Shown: positions 9,790 through 20,537 of the stretch, one piece after another
How the letters are laid out: each line of letters opens with the position of its first letter
How positions within the stretch are numbered: position 1 is the stretch's first letter
Assembly (NCBI RefSeq): GCF_900104795.1
Contig: NZ_FNTG01000002.1
Coordinates: forward strand, 124,001-188,000
DNA length: 64,000 nucleotides
DNA from: Burkholderia sp. WP9
GTDB lineage: Bacteria > Pseudomonadota > Gammaproteobacteria > Burkholderiales > Burkholderiaceae
Direction: 5' to 3'
Translations under genes and position numbers: made by a program
The notes under the pieces: generated by a model
What the model was told of the DNA's origin: nothing
The model's database searches: none
The model's input: only the letters and a program-made list of their open reading frames with translations

Positions 9790-11019
9790 ATGAAAAAACT
9801 GCTTTTCGCTTTCAGCGTTTCGTCTCTCATGGTCGGTACGGCCAGTGCTCAAAGCAGCGTCACCCTGTATGGGATCGTGACCGGCAATGTGACCTACTCG
9901 AATAACGCGCAGACGGCTGCAACGCCGTCCTCCGGCAAACCCAAAGGCGGCGCGCAGGTGGCGCAGTTCGATAGCGGATCATCGGGACTCGCGTCGAGTC
10001 GCTGGGGCCTGAAAGGCGTGGAAGATCTGGGAGGCGGATTGAAGGCGCTGTTCCAGCTTGAAAATGGCTTCAGCGTGAACAACGGCGCAATTGGTCAAGG
10101 CGGCACGGAGTTCGGACGCCAGGCGTGGGTCGGTCTGAATGGCGGCCGCTACGGCACGTTCACGTTGGGACGCCAGGGCGACACCTCGGTGGAATTCGTG
10201 TCGCCACTGATCTACGGGTGGTATTGGGGCAACCTCGCGATTCATCCGGCGGACTACGACAATCTGAACTTCACTCACCGCATCAACAATTCGCTGAAGT
10301 ACCTCTCGGATTCGTTCAACGGCTTCCGCTTCGGCGCGCTGTACAGCTTGGGTGGCGTGGCCGGGAACGTCACGCAGAATCAGCTGTGGTCCACCGGCGC
10401 CAGCTATACGGGCGGCGCGTTCGCCATTGCCGCGTCGATCGTCAACGCGCGCAATCCGAACACGTCGCTTTACGGCACCAATGCGAATGCAAGCACCACG
10501 GGCAACAACCTTGGATCCGCGGGTTCGGCAACGACCGCCGAGTCCAATCCGGCGATCGCCGGCTTCGCATCGGCGAACACGCAGCAGACGATTTCCGTGG
10601 CGGCAACCTACACGGCAGGCGGAGCGATTGTCGGTGCGGCCTACTCGACCACCCAATTCCGTGGGCTGGGCTCGAACTCTTCGCCGAATACGCTGCACTA
10701 TAGCGGTTCGACGAGGCTGAGCACCGTCAGTGCGAGCCTGCGCTATCAGGCCACGCCGTTTCTTCGATTCGGCACGTCGTTCGACTATACGGAGGGCGGC
10801 AGCGTGAGCGGAAAAGAGAGCGCCAAATACGAGCAGTTGAACCTTGGTGCGGCGTACTCGCTTTCCAAGGCAACCGACATTTACGTGACCGGCGCTTATC
10901 AACACGCGAGCGGCACCGATTCATTGGGACGGCCGGCGGTCGCGGCAATCGGCTATCTGACACCGTCCACCACCAGCAACCAGGTGGCCGTCTCGGCGGG
11001 TGTCAAGCATCTGTTCTAG
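9790..11019 (+). CDS. Outer-membrane porin (Gram-negative general porin)
   Basis: A 409-residue trimeric beta-barrel porin of the Burkholderia OpcP/Omp38 class. The start MKKLLFAFSVSS gives a signal peptide ending GTASA before QSSVTLYGIVTG, the standard mature N-terminus. Typical blocks are SSRWGLKGVEDLGGGLKALFQLENGF and EFGRQAWVGL with the NGGRYGTFTLGRQ turn; the protein ends in a terminal Phe (GVKHLF), the beta-barrel assembly signal. An extended loop around residues 230-270 (rich in Asn, Ala, Ser, Thr) is probably a surface loop. It forms a diffusion channel for small hydrophilic solutes. Confidence 0.95.
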   Translation: MKKLLFAFSVSSLMVGTASAQSSVTLYGIVTGNVTYSNNAQTAATPSSGKPKGGAQVAQFDSGSSGLASSRWGLKGVEDLGGGLKALFQLENGFSVNNGAIGQGGTEFGRQAWVGLNGGRYGTFTLGRQGDTSVEFVSPLIYGWYWGNLAIHPADYDNLNFTHRINNSLKYLSDSFNGFRFGALYSLGGVAGNVTQNQLWSTGASYTGGAFAIAASIVNARNPNTSLYGTNANASTTGNNLGSAGSATTAESNPAIAGFASANTQQTISVAATYTAGGAIVGAAYSTTQFRGLGSNSSPNTLHYSGSTRLSTVSASLRYQATPFLRFGTSFDYTEGGSVSGKESAKYEQLNLGAAYSLSKATDIYVTGAYQHASGTDSLGRPAVAAIGYLTPSTTSNQVAVSAGVKHLF

Positions 11020-11059
11020 AGCGAAGCAACAGGCCCCGGTCGAGCAACGGCTCGGGGTG

Positions 11060-11095
11060 AATGCCGTTGTCACATCGAAACACGCTAACGGCATT
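11060..11095. terminator. Bidirectional terminator between porin and DUF3088-like gene
   Basis: Perfect 9-base arms AATGCCGTT (11060-11068) and AACGGCATT (11087-11095) around an 18-base loop. It lies in the gap between convergent genes 41 bases after the porin stop. Confidence 0.6.
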
Positions 11096-11125
11096 TACCC
11101 CGGCATACACCCCGCTTCAGCTCCG

Positions 11126-11470
11126 TCAATGCACTTTGGGGAAACCGTGACGCTGCGCGAGTAGATCGAGAATGCGGCGCGTGTCTGTCACGAAGCGCTT
11201 GCTGCCCAACGTCTGGGCATCGGCGGGCGCGGGCTGCTCGTCACCGAGAATCAGTACCGGCAGACTCTGGTGCTCAGCGTCCAGCACCTCGATCACCTCG
11301 GCGCGCGGACGCGCAAACGGCAGGCGGCGAATGTCGAGATGGGCGTTACGCGCGGGATCGCTCGCCAGCAAACCTTCAATCGGCGCTCCGTCCGGGCAGA
11401 TAAAACGCTCGCCCGGATGATCCGGATCCGTAAAGCCCGGCTCCAGTAGTAACAGCAAATCTCGGCTCAT
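11126..11470 (-). CDS. DUF3088-like protein
   Basis: A 114-residue cytosolic protein starting MSRDLLLLLEPGF and ending LAQRHGFPKVH. The pattern (LLLLEPGFTDPDHPGERFICPDG, then EGLLASDP, DIRRLPFARPRAEVIEVL, QSLPVLIL) matches my recollection of the DUF3088 family, which has a thioredoxin-like layout but no assigned function. The start at 11470 is chosen because residues before it are low complexity. It lies 41 bases downstream of the acyl-CoA-dehydrogenase-like gene on the same strand and is probably cotranscribed. No function is proposed. Confidence 0.75.
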   Translation of the reverse strand: MSRDLLLLLEPGFTDPDHPGERFICPDGAPIEGLLASDPARNAHLDIRRLPFARPRAEVIEVLDAEHQSLPVLILGDEQPAPADAQTLGSKRFVTDTRRILDLLAQRHGFPKVH

Positions 11471-11511
11471 AGTGTGCAATGCTCGAAAGGTGGTGAATGG
11501 ATGGCAATCCG

Positions 11512-12729
11512 TTAGAACACGCGTCCTTCGGTCAGATGCGTGGTCACGCCGTTCAACTCGTAGTCGCCGATCACGCGCGCTTTGTGCAGCAGAGGGTTGT
11601 GACTGAAAATGGTGCGCAGATTGCGCCAATGACGGTCGAAATTGTGCGCGCGTCCTGTGGCCGATGCGCCGCCAATCTCGAACAAACGCTCGCCCGCATA
11701 AAGCGCCAGCTTGCTCACCACGAGCTGGGTTTTGGCAGTGGCCAGTGCGCCTTCCAGCACCAGCTCTTCCGCATTCGCCGCGCCGCTGTGGATCGCATTC
11801 GCCGAGCGGTCGAGCGTGCGTGCGTTCGCCGCGACCAGTGCATCGATCGAGAGGCTGTGCGCCGCGAGGTCGCCCACCACCTGCTGCACGAAACCATCCT
11901 CGCGCGCCGAGGGCGCCGGACTATGCAGCACCGGCCGGCCGTATTGCGTCACGTAGCGCCGTGCGTCCGCGAGAATGTTTCGCACGATACCGGCCGCAAC
12001 CGTTACCAGATGCAGCTGTCGCACGGCGCTGCCATGCCGGCCGGCGAGCGTCGTATAGCCGCGTGTCGCTATCTCGTGAGAGAAAACCTGCACGTTGTCG
12101 AGCACGAGGCTGCCGCTCGCCGTCATGCGTTGCCCCATGCCGTCCCAGTCGTCGAGTACCTGCAATCCTTCACGCGACACGGGAATCACGATCGACACTT
12201 TTTCGTCGTTCTCGTTCTGCACGTTGATCCGCGCATAGTCGGCGAACGCGGTGCCGGTCGAGTAGTACTTTCTGCCTGTCACACGAAAGTGCTCGCCGTC
12301 GCGCACCAGCTTCGTCACGATTTCGCCCGGCCTCGCCGTCCCCAGTTCCGTGGACGCACCGCCAAAGATCGCCCCTTGCCGTATGCGCTCGATCTGCGTC
12401 TCGTTGAAGGCGGAACGCGGCGACAGCAGCAGTTGCTCGGTCTGGTCGAAGTGAATCCGCAGTGCGTGCGCGACATTCGATTCATGCGCGCCCAACGTGG
12501 CGATCACCTCGAAGAGGTCTTCCAACGTTCCGCCCAAACCGCCCCACTCGACCGGAAAACGGAGCACCCCCAGGCCGGAGTCGCGAAACAGCCTGAAGCC
12601 GTCGAATGGCAACTCGCGCCGCACCTCACGTTGCGCGGCGTCTTCGCCAATCGCCTGAGCCAGCGCGGGTAACCCGGCGAGTGCCGCGTCGAGCCTCGCA
12701 CGCGCCGTGGTGTCCTGAGAGACCTGCAT
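11512..12729 (-). CDS. Acyl-CoA dehydrogenase-fold flavin enzyme (DszC/SfnB-like)
   Basis: A 405-residue protein with the acyl-CoA dehydrogenase fold, closer in character to the DszC / SfnB subgroup (FMN-dependent monooxygenases and sulfur-acquisition proteins) than to true beta-oxidation dehydrogenases. Segments visible: VLRFPVEWGGLGGTLEDLFEVIATLGAHESNVAHALRIH, the middle beta domain GGASTELGTARPG...FRVTGRKYYSTGTAFADY, and the C-terminal helical domain with GRAHNFDRHWRNLRTIFSHNP, typical of this subgroup. It is followed by a DUF3088-like gene. A role in organosulfur use is plausible by family but not shown by the local context. Confidence 0.8.
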   Translation of the reverse strand: MQVSQDTTARARLDAALAGLPALAQAIGEDAAQREVRRELPFDGFRLFRDSGLGVLRFPVEWGGLGGTLEDLFEVIATLGAHESNVAHALRIHFDQTEQLLLSPRSAFNETQIERIRQGAIFGGASTELGTARPGEIVTKLVRDGEHFRVTGRKYYSTGTAFADYARINVQNENDEKVSIVIPVSREGLQVLDDWDGMGQRMTASGSLVLDNVQVFSHEIATRGYTTLAGRHGSAVRQLHLVTVAAGIVRNILADARRYVTQYGRPVLHSPAPSAREDGFVQQVVGDLAAHSLSIDALVAANARTLDRSANAIHSGAANAEELVLEGALATAKTQLVVSKLALYAGERLFEIGGASATGRAHNFDRHWRNLRTIFSHNPLLHKARVIGDYELNGVTTHLTEGRVF

Positions 12730-13019
12730 GCCTTGATTCCTTGTAAAAGCGCACGGATCGCATTCGATCCGACTGTTTGAGTTGGGAAGATGGACCGGCG
12801 CGCCAATAAGACATGCCGCTGTGACGAATCAGTATAGGGACACGGCTCTCCGCACAAAACCAGCGAATCAAGCTATGAATATGCGCGATTGTGAAATGCG
12901 AATTGCGGATAAGGATCGATGAATCCGTTATTGGAGCAACGGGCGCCGCATTTCTATACTCGATCCCGGTCAGCACTCACCAACGACGAGTGCCAGAATT
13001 CAACCGTGGAAATGGAACC
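12730..13019. other. Intergenic region upstream of groES
   Basis: The 290 bases between the divergent flavin-enzyme gene and groES. I looked for a heat-shock sigma-32 promoter and for a CIRCE (HrcA) inverted repeat and saw no convincing copy of either, which suggests that this chaperonin operon is not the main heat-shock copy. No coding frame is supported. Confidence 0.35.
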
Positions 13020-13310
13020 ATGAGCCTACGTCCCTTGCATGACCGCCTGATCGTCAAGCGTCTCGACCAGGAAACCAAAACCGCTTCAGGCATTGTCATT
13101 CCGGAAAGCGCCGCGGAAAAACCCGATCAGGGCGAAGTGATCGCCATCGGACCGGGCAAGCGCGATAGCGACGGCAAACGCATTGAACCCGATCTGAAAG
13201 TCGGCGAGCGCGTGCTGTTCGGCAAATATGCCGGGCAGTCGGTCAAGGTCGACGGTAATGAACTGCTCGTGCTGCGCGAAGAAGATGTCGTCGCAGTCGT
13301 CACTCAATAA
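13020..13310 (+). CDS. groES: Co-chaperonin GroES
   Basis: A 96-residue GroES of normal length starting [14 protein letters not shown]. The conserved mobile-loop region ([16 protein letters not shown]) and the roof and core segments ([52 protein letters not shown]) are present. The heptameric ring caps the GroEL folding chamber in the cytosol. It precedes groEL by 18 bases in one operon. Confidence 0.97.
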   Translation: MSLRPLHDRLIVKRLDQETKTASGIVIPESAAEKPDQGEVIAIGPGKRDSDGKRIEPDLKVGERVLFGKYAGQSVKVDGNELLVLREEDVVAVVTQ

Positions 13311-14969
<1,659 letters not shown>

Positions 14970-15015
14970 CGACTCACCGCTTGCGCCTGGCACCAGGCAA
15001 TTAGCGCGGTAAACA

Positions 15016-15058
15016 CGGGCCGGTACTCGCTTTCCAGCGAGCCGGCCCGATCTGTTTT
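15016..15058 (+). terminator. Rho-independent terminator of groES-groEL
   Basis: Long hairpin: outer arms CGGGCCGG (15016-15023) and CCGGCCCG (15042-15049), inner arms CTCGCT (15026-15031) and AGCGAG (15036-15041), a TTCC loop and a two-base TA bulge, followed by a T-rich ATCTGTTTT. It lies 46 bases after the groEL stop. Confidence 0.88.
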
Positions 15059-15298
15059 CCACTTTCCTCGCACATGTATGGCAGACGCCGAACCATGCCC
15101 ATCGCTACGTCATCGCAATCCTGCATGCGGCTCGCGCTGGAATGTTTTGGTGCACGCATCCCGCGCTGGTTGCGAGTCCACATACTAATTCAGCATTTCT
15201 ACAACAAACTAGATATTGCGGTGCAGCAAAATGCACTAAACTCAGCGTAGAAGTATGCAATTCGCACTCACGGTCATGTTGCGACGGAGGAATGTGCC

Positions 15299-15526
15299 AT
15301 GACGACTTATGAGGCTTTACACGTACCAAACACGGCTGTTCTGCATGTCTTCGAGCAGGACGGCGGCTGGCATTGGGGCATCACCACGCCGCGTGCGGCC
15401 GGATCCGGATTCAAGGTGGTGGCGTTCAGCACGGAAACCTTTCCGATTGAGGAAGCAGCGCGCAGCGATGGCGATCGGGCACTGCGCTGCCTGTCAGGCG
15501 CCGACGTTCACGAGTCGACCCATTGA
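15299..15526 (+). CDS. Small hypothetical protein
   Basis: A 75-residue protein (MTTYEALHVPNTAVLHVFEQDGG...) with a good ribosome-binding site GGAGG about 7 bases before the ATG, which supports translation. It is soluble, with aromatic and acidic residues and no signal peptide, membrane segment or metal-binding motif. The segment GGWHWGITTPRAAGSGFKVVAFS looks like a small beta-sheet domain. I do not recognise the family. It stands alone behind a 249-base non-coding stretch after the groEL terminator. Confidence 0.6.
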   Translation: MTTYEALHVPNTAVLHVFEQDGGWHWGITTPRAAGSGFKVVAFSTETFPIEEAARSDGDRALRCLSGADVHESTH

Positions 15527-15569
15527 CGACGCCGCCCGCGTGACATCGGCCGGCGCTATCGTTCACTGA

Positions 15570-17630
15570 TCACAAGTCCAGCGTTACACCAGCTTGCGCA
15601 CCGGGATCGCAGGCAACCGGATGCGCCATGCAAATCAGCGCAGCACCGCGTTCGATCTGCGCCTCCACTTCGCCGTCGTACTCAACCTTTCCCGCCAACA
15701 CACGCGTCGAACATGTGCCGCACATACCCGAGCGGCAACTCGACGGCGCGTTGATGCCGTGCGCCTCGGCAAGCTCCAGCAAGCTGCCGTCGCGCGGCAG
15801 CCATTGAATCGTACGCGCCGAACGCGCAAAGCTCACCTGCACACCGTCAGTGCCTTGCGCCGGCGCTTCCTGTGCCTTCGTCCCCTCGCTGGCGCGCGTG
15901 CGCTTCACGGTCGCCGGGCCGAACGCTTCGAAGCGAATCCGTTCATCCGCGACGTTCAGTCCACGCAGCCCTTCATACAGGTCCTGCATGAACTGCTCGG
16001 GCCCGCATAGATAGAAGTCGTAGTCGTCGAAGGGCAGCGCGCGTTTCAGCGCGTCGATGCCGATCCGTCCGGGCGATACGCCGTCAGTCGGCACAGATGC
16101 GGCGCTATCGAAGAGATGCAGGGAAACTGCCGGATTACGCGCCGCGATCTCCTTCAGATCCGCACTGAAAGGTCGTTCACGATCACTGCGCGCACCGTGA
16201 AAGAAGAAGAGTCGCCTCGCTTTCGCGCCGTCGTCGCGCGACGCGGCCGACGCATGCCGGAGCATGGCCATCATCGGTGTGATGCCGATACCCGCCGAGA
16301 TAAAAACAGCGGGCCGCGGGCTCTCTTCTGCATAGGTGAAGGTGCCGCGCGGCTTCATCGCTTCGATCTGCATGCCGGCAACCAGATGCTCGTGCAACCA
16401 GTTCGAGGCAACCCCTTCGCGCTTCACGCTGATTCGATACCGCAACGGATTGTGCGCATCGGAAAGCGTGTAGGTTCGCATCAGCGGTGTGTCGAGAGCC
16501 GGCACAGGCAGGCGGATCGGCAAAAACTGCCCCGCTTTGTACGGCGGCAGCGGTGTGCCGTCGATCGATTCGAAGTAGAAGGAACGAATCGACGGTGTCT
16601 CGTCGGCCACTGCCGCAACCGTCAGCTTGTGCCAGGGCGACGCAGCAACCGGCTTACGCACTGCCGCCGCAAACTGCGGCGCAAACTCCACATCGGACCA
16701 GCGAAACGGCAATGCGCCCCGGCTGCGCCGCACTTCCCGCACGTGAAAACGCACGAGCCGTTGCGCGCCTTCGAACGCCGCCAGCTCCGCGCCGTCCCAG
16801 ACGATTTCCGCAACTGCGGCGACATACACCAGATCGCCGGTCGCGAAGTCGATGAACAGCAACCCCGCGCGTGGATCGTGGATCAGGTTGCCGATCGTAT
16901 TGAAGAAGTTGTTGCCGCTGTAGTCGGGCGTGGTCAGCGTGTGCTCATCCTTGATACGAACGAACCCCGGCGGCCCGCCGCGATGCGACACGTCGACGCC
17001 GCGAGCGAGACCCGCGTTCTCTTCGAGATTCGCGCTCGCGATGAAAAACGTGTCGGCTCCCGCCAGCAGCTCACGGTCGGCGTCGCTGAGTTGCGTTGCT
17101 ATTTCCGGCGGCACCGAAGGCCCGGACACGCCCTGCTCCACCCAGCTCGGCACACGGCTCTGAATGTACTTCGCGCAGTTGCCGAAGCTCTGACGAACCT
17201 CGACGGTCAGCGCGGCTCCGTCCACCGATGTCACCACGCCGTTGATCCGGTTGCGGCGCCGGGTCTTCGGCTGCAGTCCAAGGCCGCCGATCATGGCCCC
17301 CTTCTGCCAGCGGTCCGCCAGCGGATCACCGGCCAGCACGCCACCTTCGATCCGCAGCGTCCGCGCATCCGGCGAGCTTACGAAACCCGGCGCGCCTGCG
17401 CGCACCGTCGCCCATGGCTGGCCGTGGGCGTCGACACCGCCGAACACCATGAACGGCTGTTCGGCGAAGAACTGGCGGTGCTGGTCCGGCATGGAGCGGC
17501 GAATGCCGCGGCGGCCCGACGAATCCGCCTGGCTTGTCACCCCCGCACGCTGCTGGGCGGCGAGTTCGGCTGTGTGAAACGGCGAGGCGTCGGCGCCCCA
17601 ACTATTCAGAGGAATAAACGTGGACATCAT
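15570..17630 (-). CDS. PNPOx-like / ferredoxin-reductase / 2Fe-2S fusion oxidoreductase
   Basis: A 686-residue three-part protein. Residues about 1-340 form a pyridoxamine-phosphate-oxidase-like split-barrel (flavin binding). Residues about 345-580 form a ferredoxin-NADP reductase module with the FAD motif MRTYTLSD, the NAD site FISAGIGITPMMAML and the C-terminal FYLCGPEQFM. Residues about 600-686 form a plant-type 2Fe-2S ferredoxin with CRSGMCGTC and a later Cys in LICMAHP. It is a single-chain electron-transfer chain from NAD(P)H to flavin or heme-type acceptors. A good GGAG site precedes the tandem ATGs at 17630. It ends 30 bases downstream of a GST gene on the same strand. Confidence 0.88.
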   Translation of the reverse strand: MMSTFIPLNSWGADASPFHTAELAAQQRAGVTSQADSSGRRGIRRSMPDQHRQFFAEQPFMVFGGVDAHGQPWATVRAGAPGFVSSPDARTLRIEGGVLAGDPLADRWQKGAMIGGLGLQPKTRRRNRINGVVTSVDGAALTVEVRQSFGNCAKYIQSRVPSWVEQGVSGPSVPPEIATQLSDADRELLAGADTFFIASANLEENAGLARGVDVSHRGGPPGFVRIKDEHTLTTPDYSGNNFFNTIGNLIHDPRAGLLFIDFATGDLVYVAAVAEIVWDGAELAAFEGAQRLVRFHVREVRRSRGALPFRWSDVEFAPQFAAAVRKPVAASPWHKLTVAAVADETPSIRSFYFESIDGTPLPPYKAGQFLPIRLPVPALDTPLMRTYTLSDAHNPLRYRISVKREGVASNWLHEHLVAGMQIEAMKPRGTFTYAEESPRPAVFISAGIGITPMMAMLRHASAASRDDGAKARRLFFFHGARSDRERPFSADLKEIAARNPAVSLHLFDSAASVPTDGVSPGRIGIDALKRALPFDDYDFYLCGPEQFMQDLYEGLRGLNVADERIRFEAFGPATVKRTRASEGTKAQEAPAQGTDGVQVSFARSARTIQWLPRDGSLLELAEAHGINAPSSCRSGMCGTCSTRVLAGKVEYDGEVEAQIERGAALICMAHPVACDPGAQAGVTLDL

Positions 17631-17660
17631 CGGACTCCGTTGACGTCAAAAATCAGCCGC

Positions 17661-18302
17661 TCATCCGGCGAGCAGTCCGGCCTTCGTCGACGGCATGGCG
17701 ACAAACCGCGGCAACGCTTCGACGCGGCGCAACCACGCACGAATGTTCGGGTACGGTTCGAGCGACACGCCGCCTTCCGGTGCATGTGCGATATAAGTGT
17801 GCGCGGCAATGTCGGCAATCGTCACCTGATTGCCCGCGGCGAACGCCTTGTCCGTGAGTTCGCTTTCGAGCACGTTGAACAGCTTCACGGCAATTTTCTT
17901 CGCGCTCTCATGATCGAGCGGCGCGCCGAACACGGTAACGAGCCGCGCGGCACATGGCCCGTAAGCGATCTGGCCGGCGGCGAGCGACAGCCAGCGCTGT
18001 ACGGTGGCCGCGCCGAGCGGGTCTTCCGGCAGCCACGAGGCGTCGCCGTAACGCTTTGCCAGATACACGAGAATCGCGTTCGAATCGAACAGCGTGAGAT
18101 CGCCGTCCTGGATCGTCGGCACCTGCCCGAACGGGTTGAGCGCCAGATACGCGGGCTTGCGGTTATCACCGGCTTTCATGTCCAGTTCGACCACTTCGAA
18201 CGGCAGGTCGAGCAGGGTCAGAAAGAGCTTCACCCGATGGCCGTGGCCGGAAAGCAGCGTTGTATACAGGCGGATCGGTTGGGCGGGTCGCGCAGCGGGC
18301 AT
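17661..18302 (-). CDS. Glutathione S-transferase
   Basis: A 213-residue cytosolic GST. The N-terminal thioredoxin-like domain (RLYTTLLSGHGHRVKLFLTLLDLPFEVVELD, NPFGQVPTIQDGDLTLFDSNAILVYLA) has the cis-Pro VPTI and the glutathione-binding DSNAI, and is followed by the helical domain with VTIADIAAHTYI. The ATG at 18302 has GGAG about 7 bases upstream; an in-frame ATG at 18314 would add four residues. It faces a LysR gene across 110 bases and is followed by the PNPOx fusion, so the two enzymes are probably coregulated by that LysR protein. Confidence 0.88.
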   Translation of the reverse strand: MPAARPAQPIRLYTTLLSGHGHRVKLFLTLLDLPFEVVELDMKAGDNRKPAYLALNPFGQVPTIQDGDLTLFDSNAILVYLAKRYGDASWLPEDPLGAATVQRWLSLAAGQIAYGPCAARLVTVFGAPLDHESAKKIAVKLFNVLESELTDKAFAAGNQVTIADIAAHTYIAHAPEGGVSLEPYPNIRAWLRRVEALPRFVAMPSTKAGLLAG

Positions 18303-18412
18303 AACAGGCTCCATCGAGCAGGAAGGGATGGAACGAGCATAATGCGCACGAACGCCTTTGCAGAAGCCCGATAATCCGGGAAACACAGTCAATCGAAGAT
18401 GGACAATCCACC

Positions 18413-19339
18413 ATGGCCGACGTACGCGACGTAAACCTGAACCGCCTGGCGATCTTCGTCGCGGTCGTCGAGGCCGGCTCGCTGACCGCCGCGGCAGCGC
18501 GTCTGAGCCTCGCCAAAACCATGGTCAGCACGCACATGCAGCGGCTCGAGGCCGAGGTGGGCGCGAGCCTGCTGGTCCGCACGACGCGGCGGCTAGGCTT
18601 GACGGAAGCGGGCCGCGCGTTTTACGACGCCAGCGTGAAGATCCTGCGCGCCACGGAAGAAGCACTGACGGCGATCGGCGGAGAATCGGCGCCTGTGCGC
18701 GGCACCTTGCGCGTGAGCTCACCGATCGACTACGGCTCGCTTGCCGTCGCGCCGGCGCTCGTCGAACTGCGCCGCGCGAATCCGCAGCTCAATGTCGAAT
18801 TGCTGTGCACCGACCAATATGTGGATCTCATCGCGGACGGCATCGACGTGGCAATCCGCCTCGGCCGGCTGGCCGACTCCAATTACCGGGCGGTGAAGCT
18901 CGGCAGCTTCGTCAAGTGGATCGTAGCGAGTCCGGAGTTCGTCGAAATATGGGGCGAGCCGCAAACGCCCGCTGAGCTGTCGGCGATGCCCTACTGCGCG
19001 TTGACGGTCTTGCCGCACCCATTGACGCTCGAGCTGCGGCGCAGCAATGGCAAGAGCACAGACGACGGCGACGCCGAAAGCGTGCGCTGCGAAAACGCGT
19101 TTCTTGTGAACACGGCCAACGCGTGCCGCTCGGCGACGCTTGCCGGCGGCGGATTCGGCCTGTTGACTGATTTCTCGATCGACGCCGATGTCGCCGCGGG
19201 CCGGTTGATCCGCCTGTTGCCCGAATGGGCGACCGAGCCTGCTAGCATTCAGGCGGTGTTTCCGCCCACCAGCCATCCGCCGGCCAAAGTGCGGGCGCTG
19301 ATCGAAACGTTCAAGAAACAGCTCGAACGGCCATCGTAA
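18413..19339 (+). CDS. LysR-family transcriptional regulator
   Basis: A 308-residue LysR regulator. The winged helix-turn-helix lies at residues about 7-65 (LNRLAIFVAVVEAGSLTAAAARLSLAKTMVSTHMQRLEAEVGASLLVRTTRRLGLTEAG), then the effector-binding domain starts at GTLRVSSPIDYG. It is divergent from the GST/PNPOx-fusion pair, the classic arrangement for a LysR regulator with its target, so it probably controls them and itself. The inducer is unknown. Confidence 0.92.
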   Translation: MADVRDVNLNRLAIFVAVVEAGSLTAAAARLSLAKTMVSTHMQRLEAEVGASLLVRTTRRLGLTEAGRAFYDASVKILRATEEALTAIGGESAPVRGTLRVSSPIDYGSLAVAPALVELRRANPQLNVELLCTDQYVDLIADGIDVAIRLGRLADSNYRAVKLGSFVKWIVASPEFVEIWGEPQTPAELSAMPYCALTVLPHPLTLELRRSNGKSTDDGDAESVRCENAFLVNTANACRSATLAGGGFGLLTDFSIDADVAAGRLIRLLPEWATEPASIQAVFPPTSHPPAKVRALIETFKKQLERPS

Positions 19340-19342
19340 TGA

Positions 19343-19377
19343 CACGGGCGGTTCCCGTGACACACGGAAAGCCGCCC
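19343..19377. terminator. Bidirectional terminator between LysR and porin
   Basis: Two alternative hairpins share this gap between convergent genes: CACGGG-N5-CCCGTG (19343-19359) and GGCGGGC-type arms GGGCGG (19346-19351) with CCGCCC (19372-19377), the latter followed by TTT. Confidence 0.5.
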
Positions 19378-19388
19378 TTTGCCACCGG

Positions 19389-20537
19389 TCAGAACGAATG
19401 ACGCATGCCGATCCGCACGTCGCTCTGCGTGTTCGACGAAGACGGCGTGAAGCTATAGCCGATCACCGCGTTCACGCCATCCGACGCGCGCAGATAGTCG
19501 CCGGAAATATAGACGTCCGTGCGCTTGGACAACAGGTAATGCAGGCCGAGCGAGCCCTGGTTCCAGTGGTTGCCTTCGAACCGTGTGTGTTGATATCCGC
19601 CGTACAGCATCAACGCCGGGGTGAACGTATAAGAAGCGCCAACCTCATAGACCTGCATATGCGAGGTCTCGCCGAGCCCCTTGATCGTGGTGTAAGTGAA
19701 GTCGCCGCTCAGCATGACCTTGCCGATCGTATAGGCCGCACCCACGGCAAACGCCCCTTGCTTGTCGACCGGAAACGCCGACGAGCTGTACAGGTCCGTT
19801 ACCGCGCCGGTCGCGGGATCGACGGACACGGTCGGCTTGCCGAGGAACGTGCGCGTGCCGATCATCGCGTACGGGTCGAATGCGTAGATGCCGTACGGAT
19901 TGTTCAATTGCGTATAGGCCGCGCCCATGTTGAAGTCGCTGTGCTCGTAACGCGCACCCACGCTCCATGCGCTCTTGTTGTGAAAGTCGCCCGCGGTATT
20001 GCCGAACGAATACATGCCGCCGAACGAGAAGCCTGCGTAGTCGTTGGAGAGAAACTTGACCGAATTCGGCAGCCGGTCGCCGTTCATCCGGTCGAAGTCG
20101 CCCTGATGGATCGCATAACCGCTCGCCCACGACGAGATGTTATAGAGGTAGACAAACTCCTCGGTCATGTCGAGCTGATTACCGAGCGAGAGCGTACCCC
20201 AGTTGCTCTTCAGGCCGACATATGCCTGGCGGCCGAACAACGCGCCGCCGAATCCGAGTTGCCCGTTGCCCACGTGAAAACCCGACTCGAGTACGAACAC
20301 GGCCTGCAAGCCGCCGCCGAGATCTTCGACGCCCTTGAAACCGATCCGGTTACCGTACGAAATACCGTCGTCGAATTTGAACTGGTTGGCGCCACCGGCA
20401 TTGTTCACGTAGGTGATGCCGGCATCCAGAATGCCGTACAGTGTGACGCTGCTTTGCGCATGGGCGGCCATCGGCGCACAGATAGCGCTTGCCGCGATAG
20501 CGAGTCCCGAAAGGCTGACGGCATTGCTCTTCTTCAT
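19389..20537 (-). CDS. Outer-membrane porin (Gram-negative general porin)
   Basis: A 382-residue porin. The signal peptide (MKKSNAVSLSGLAIAASAICAPMAAHA) precedes QSSVTLYGILDAGITYV. Typical blocks follow: NRIGFKGVEDLGGGLQAVFVLESGF, FGRQAYVGLKSNWGTLSLGNQ, and repeated barrel strands to the terminal Phe of IGMRHSF. It differs clearly from the porin at 9790-11019 in its loops. It precedes the choline-uptake genes on the same strand order but lies downstream of choX with 268 bases between, so it probably has its own promoter. Confidence 0.95.
   Translation of the reverse strand: MKKSNAVSLSGLAIAASAICAPMAAHAQSSVTLYGILDAGITYVNNAGGANQFKFDDGISYGNRIGFKGVEDLGGGLQAVFVLESGFHVGNGQLGFGGALFGRQAYVGLKSNWGTLSLGNQLDMTEEFVYLYNISSWASGYAIHQGDFDRMNGDRLPNSVKFLSNDYAGFSFGGMYSFGNTAGDFHNKSAWSVGARYEHSDFNMGAAYTQLNNPYGIYAFDPYAMIGTRTFLGKPTVSVDPATGAVTDLYSSSAFPVDKQGAFAVGAAYTIGKVMLSGDFTYTTIKGLGETSHMQVYEVGASYTFTPALMLYGGYQHTRFEGNHWNQGSLGLHYLLSKRTDVYISGDYLRASDGVNAVIGYSFTPSSSNTQSDVRIGMRHSF

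Noticed and set aside
12730..13019. Heat-shock promoter or CIRCE element for groES
   Set aside because: No convincing sigma-32 or TTAGCACTC-N9-GAGTGCTAA element was recognised.
16116..18374. Very long forward open frame opposite the PNPOx fusion and GST
   Set aside because: The opposite strand has clear domains and ribosome-binding sites; the forward frame is Arg/His-rich, typical of antisense of high-GC genes.
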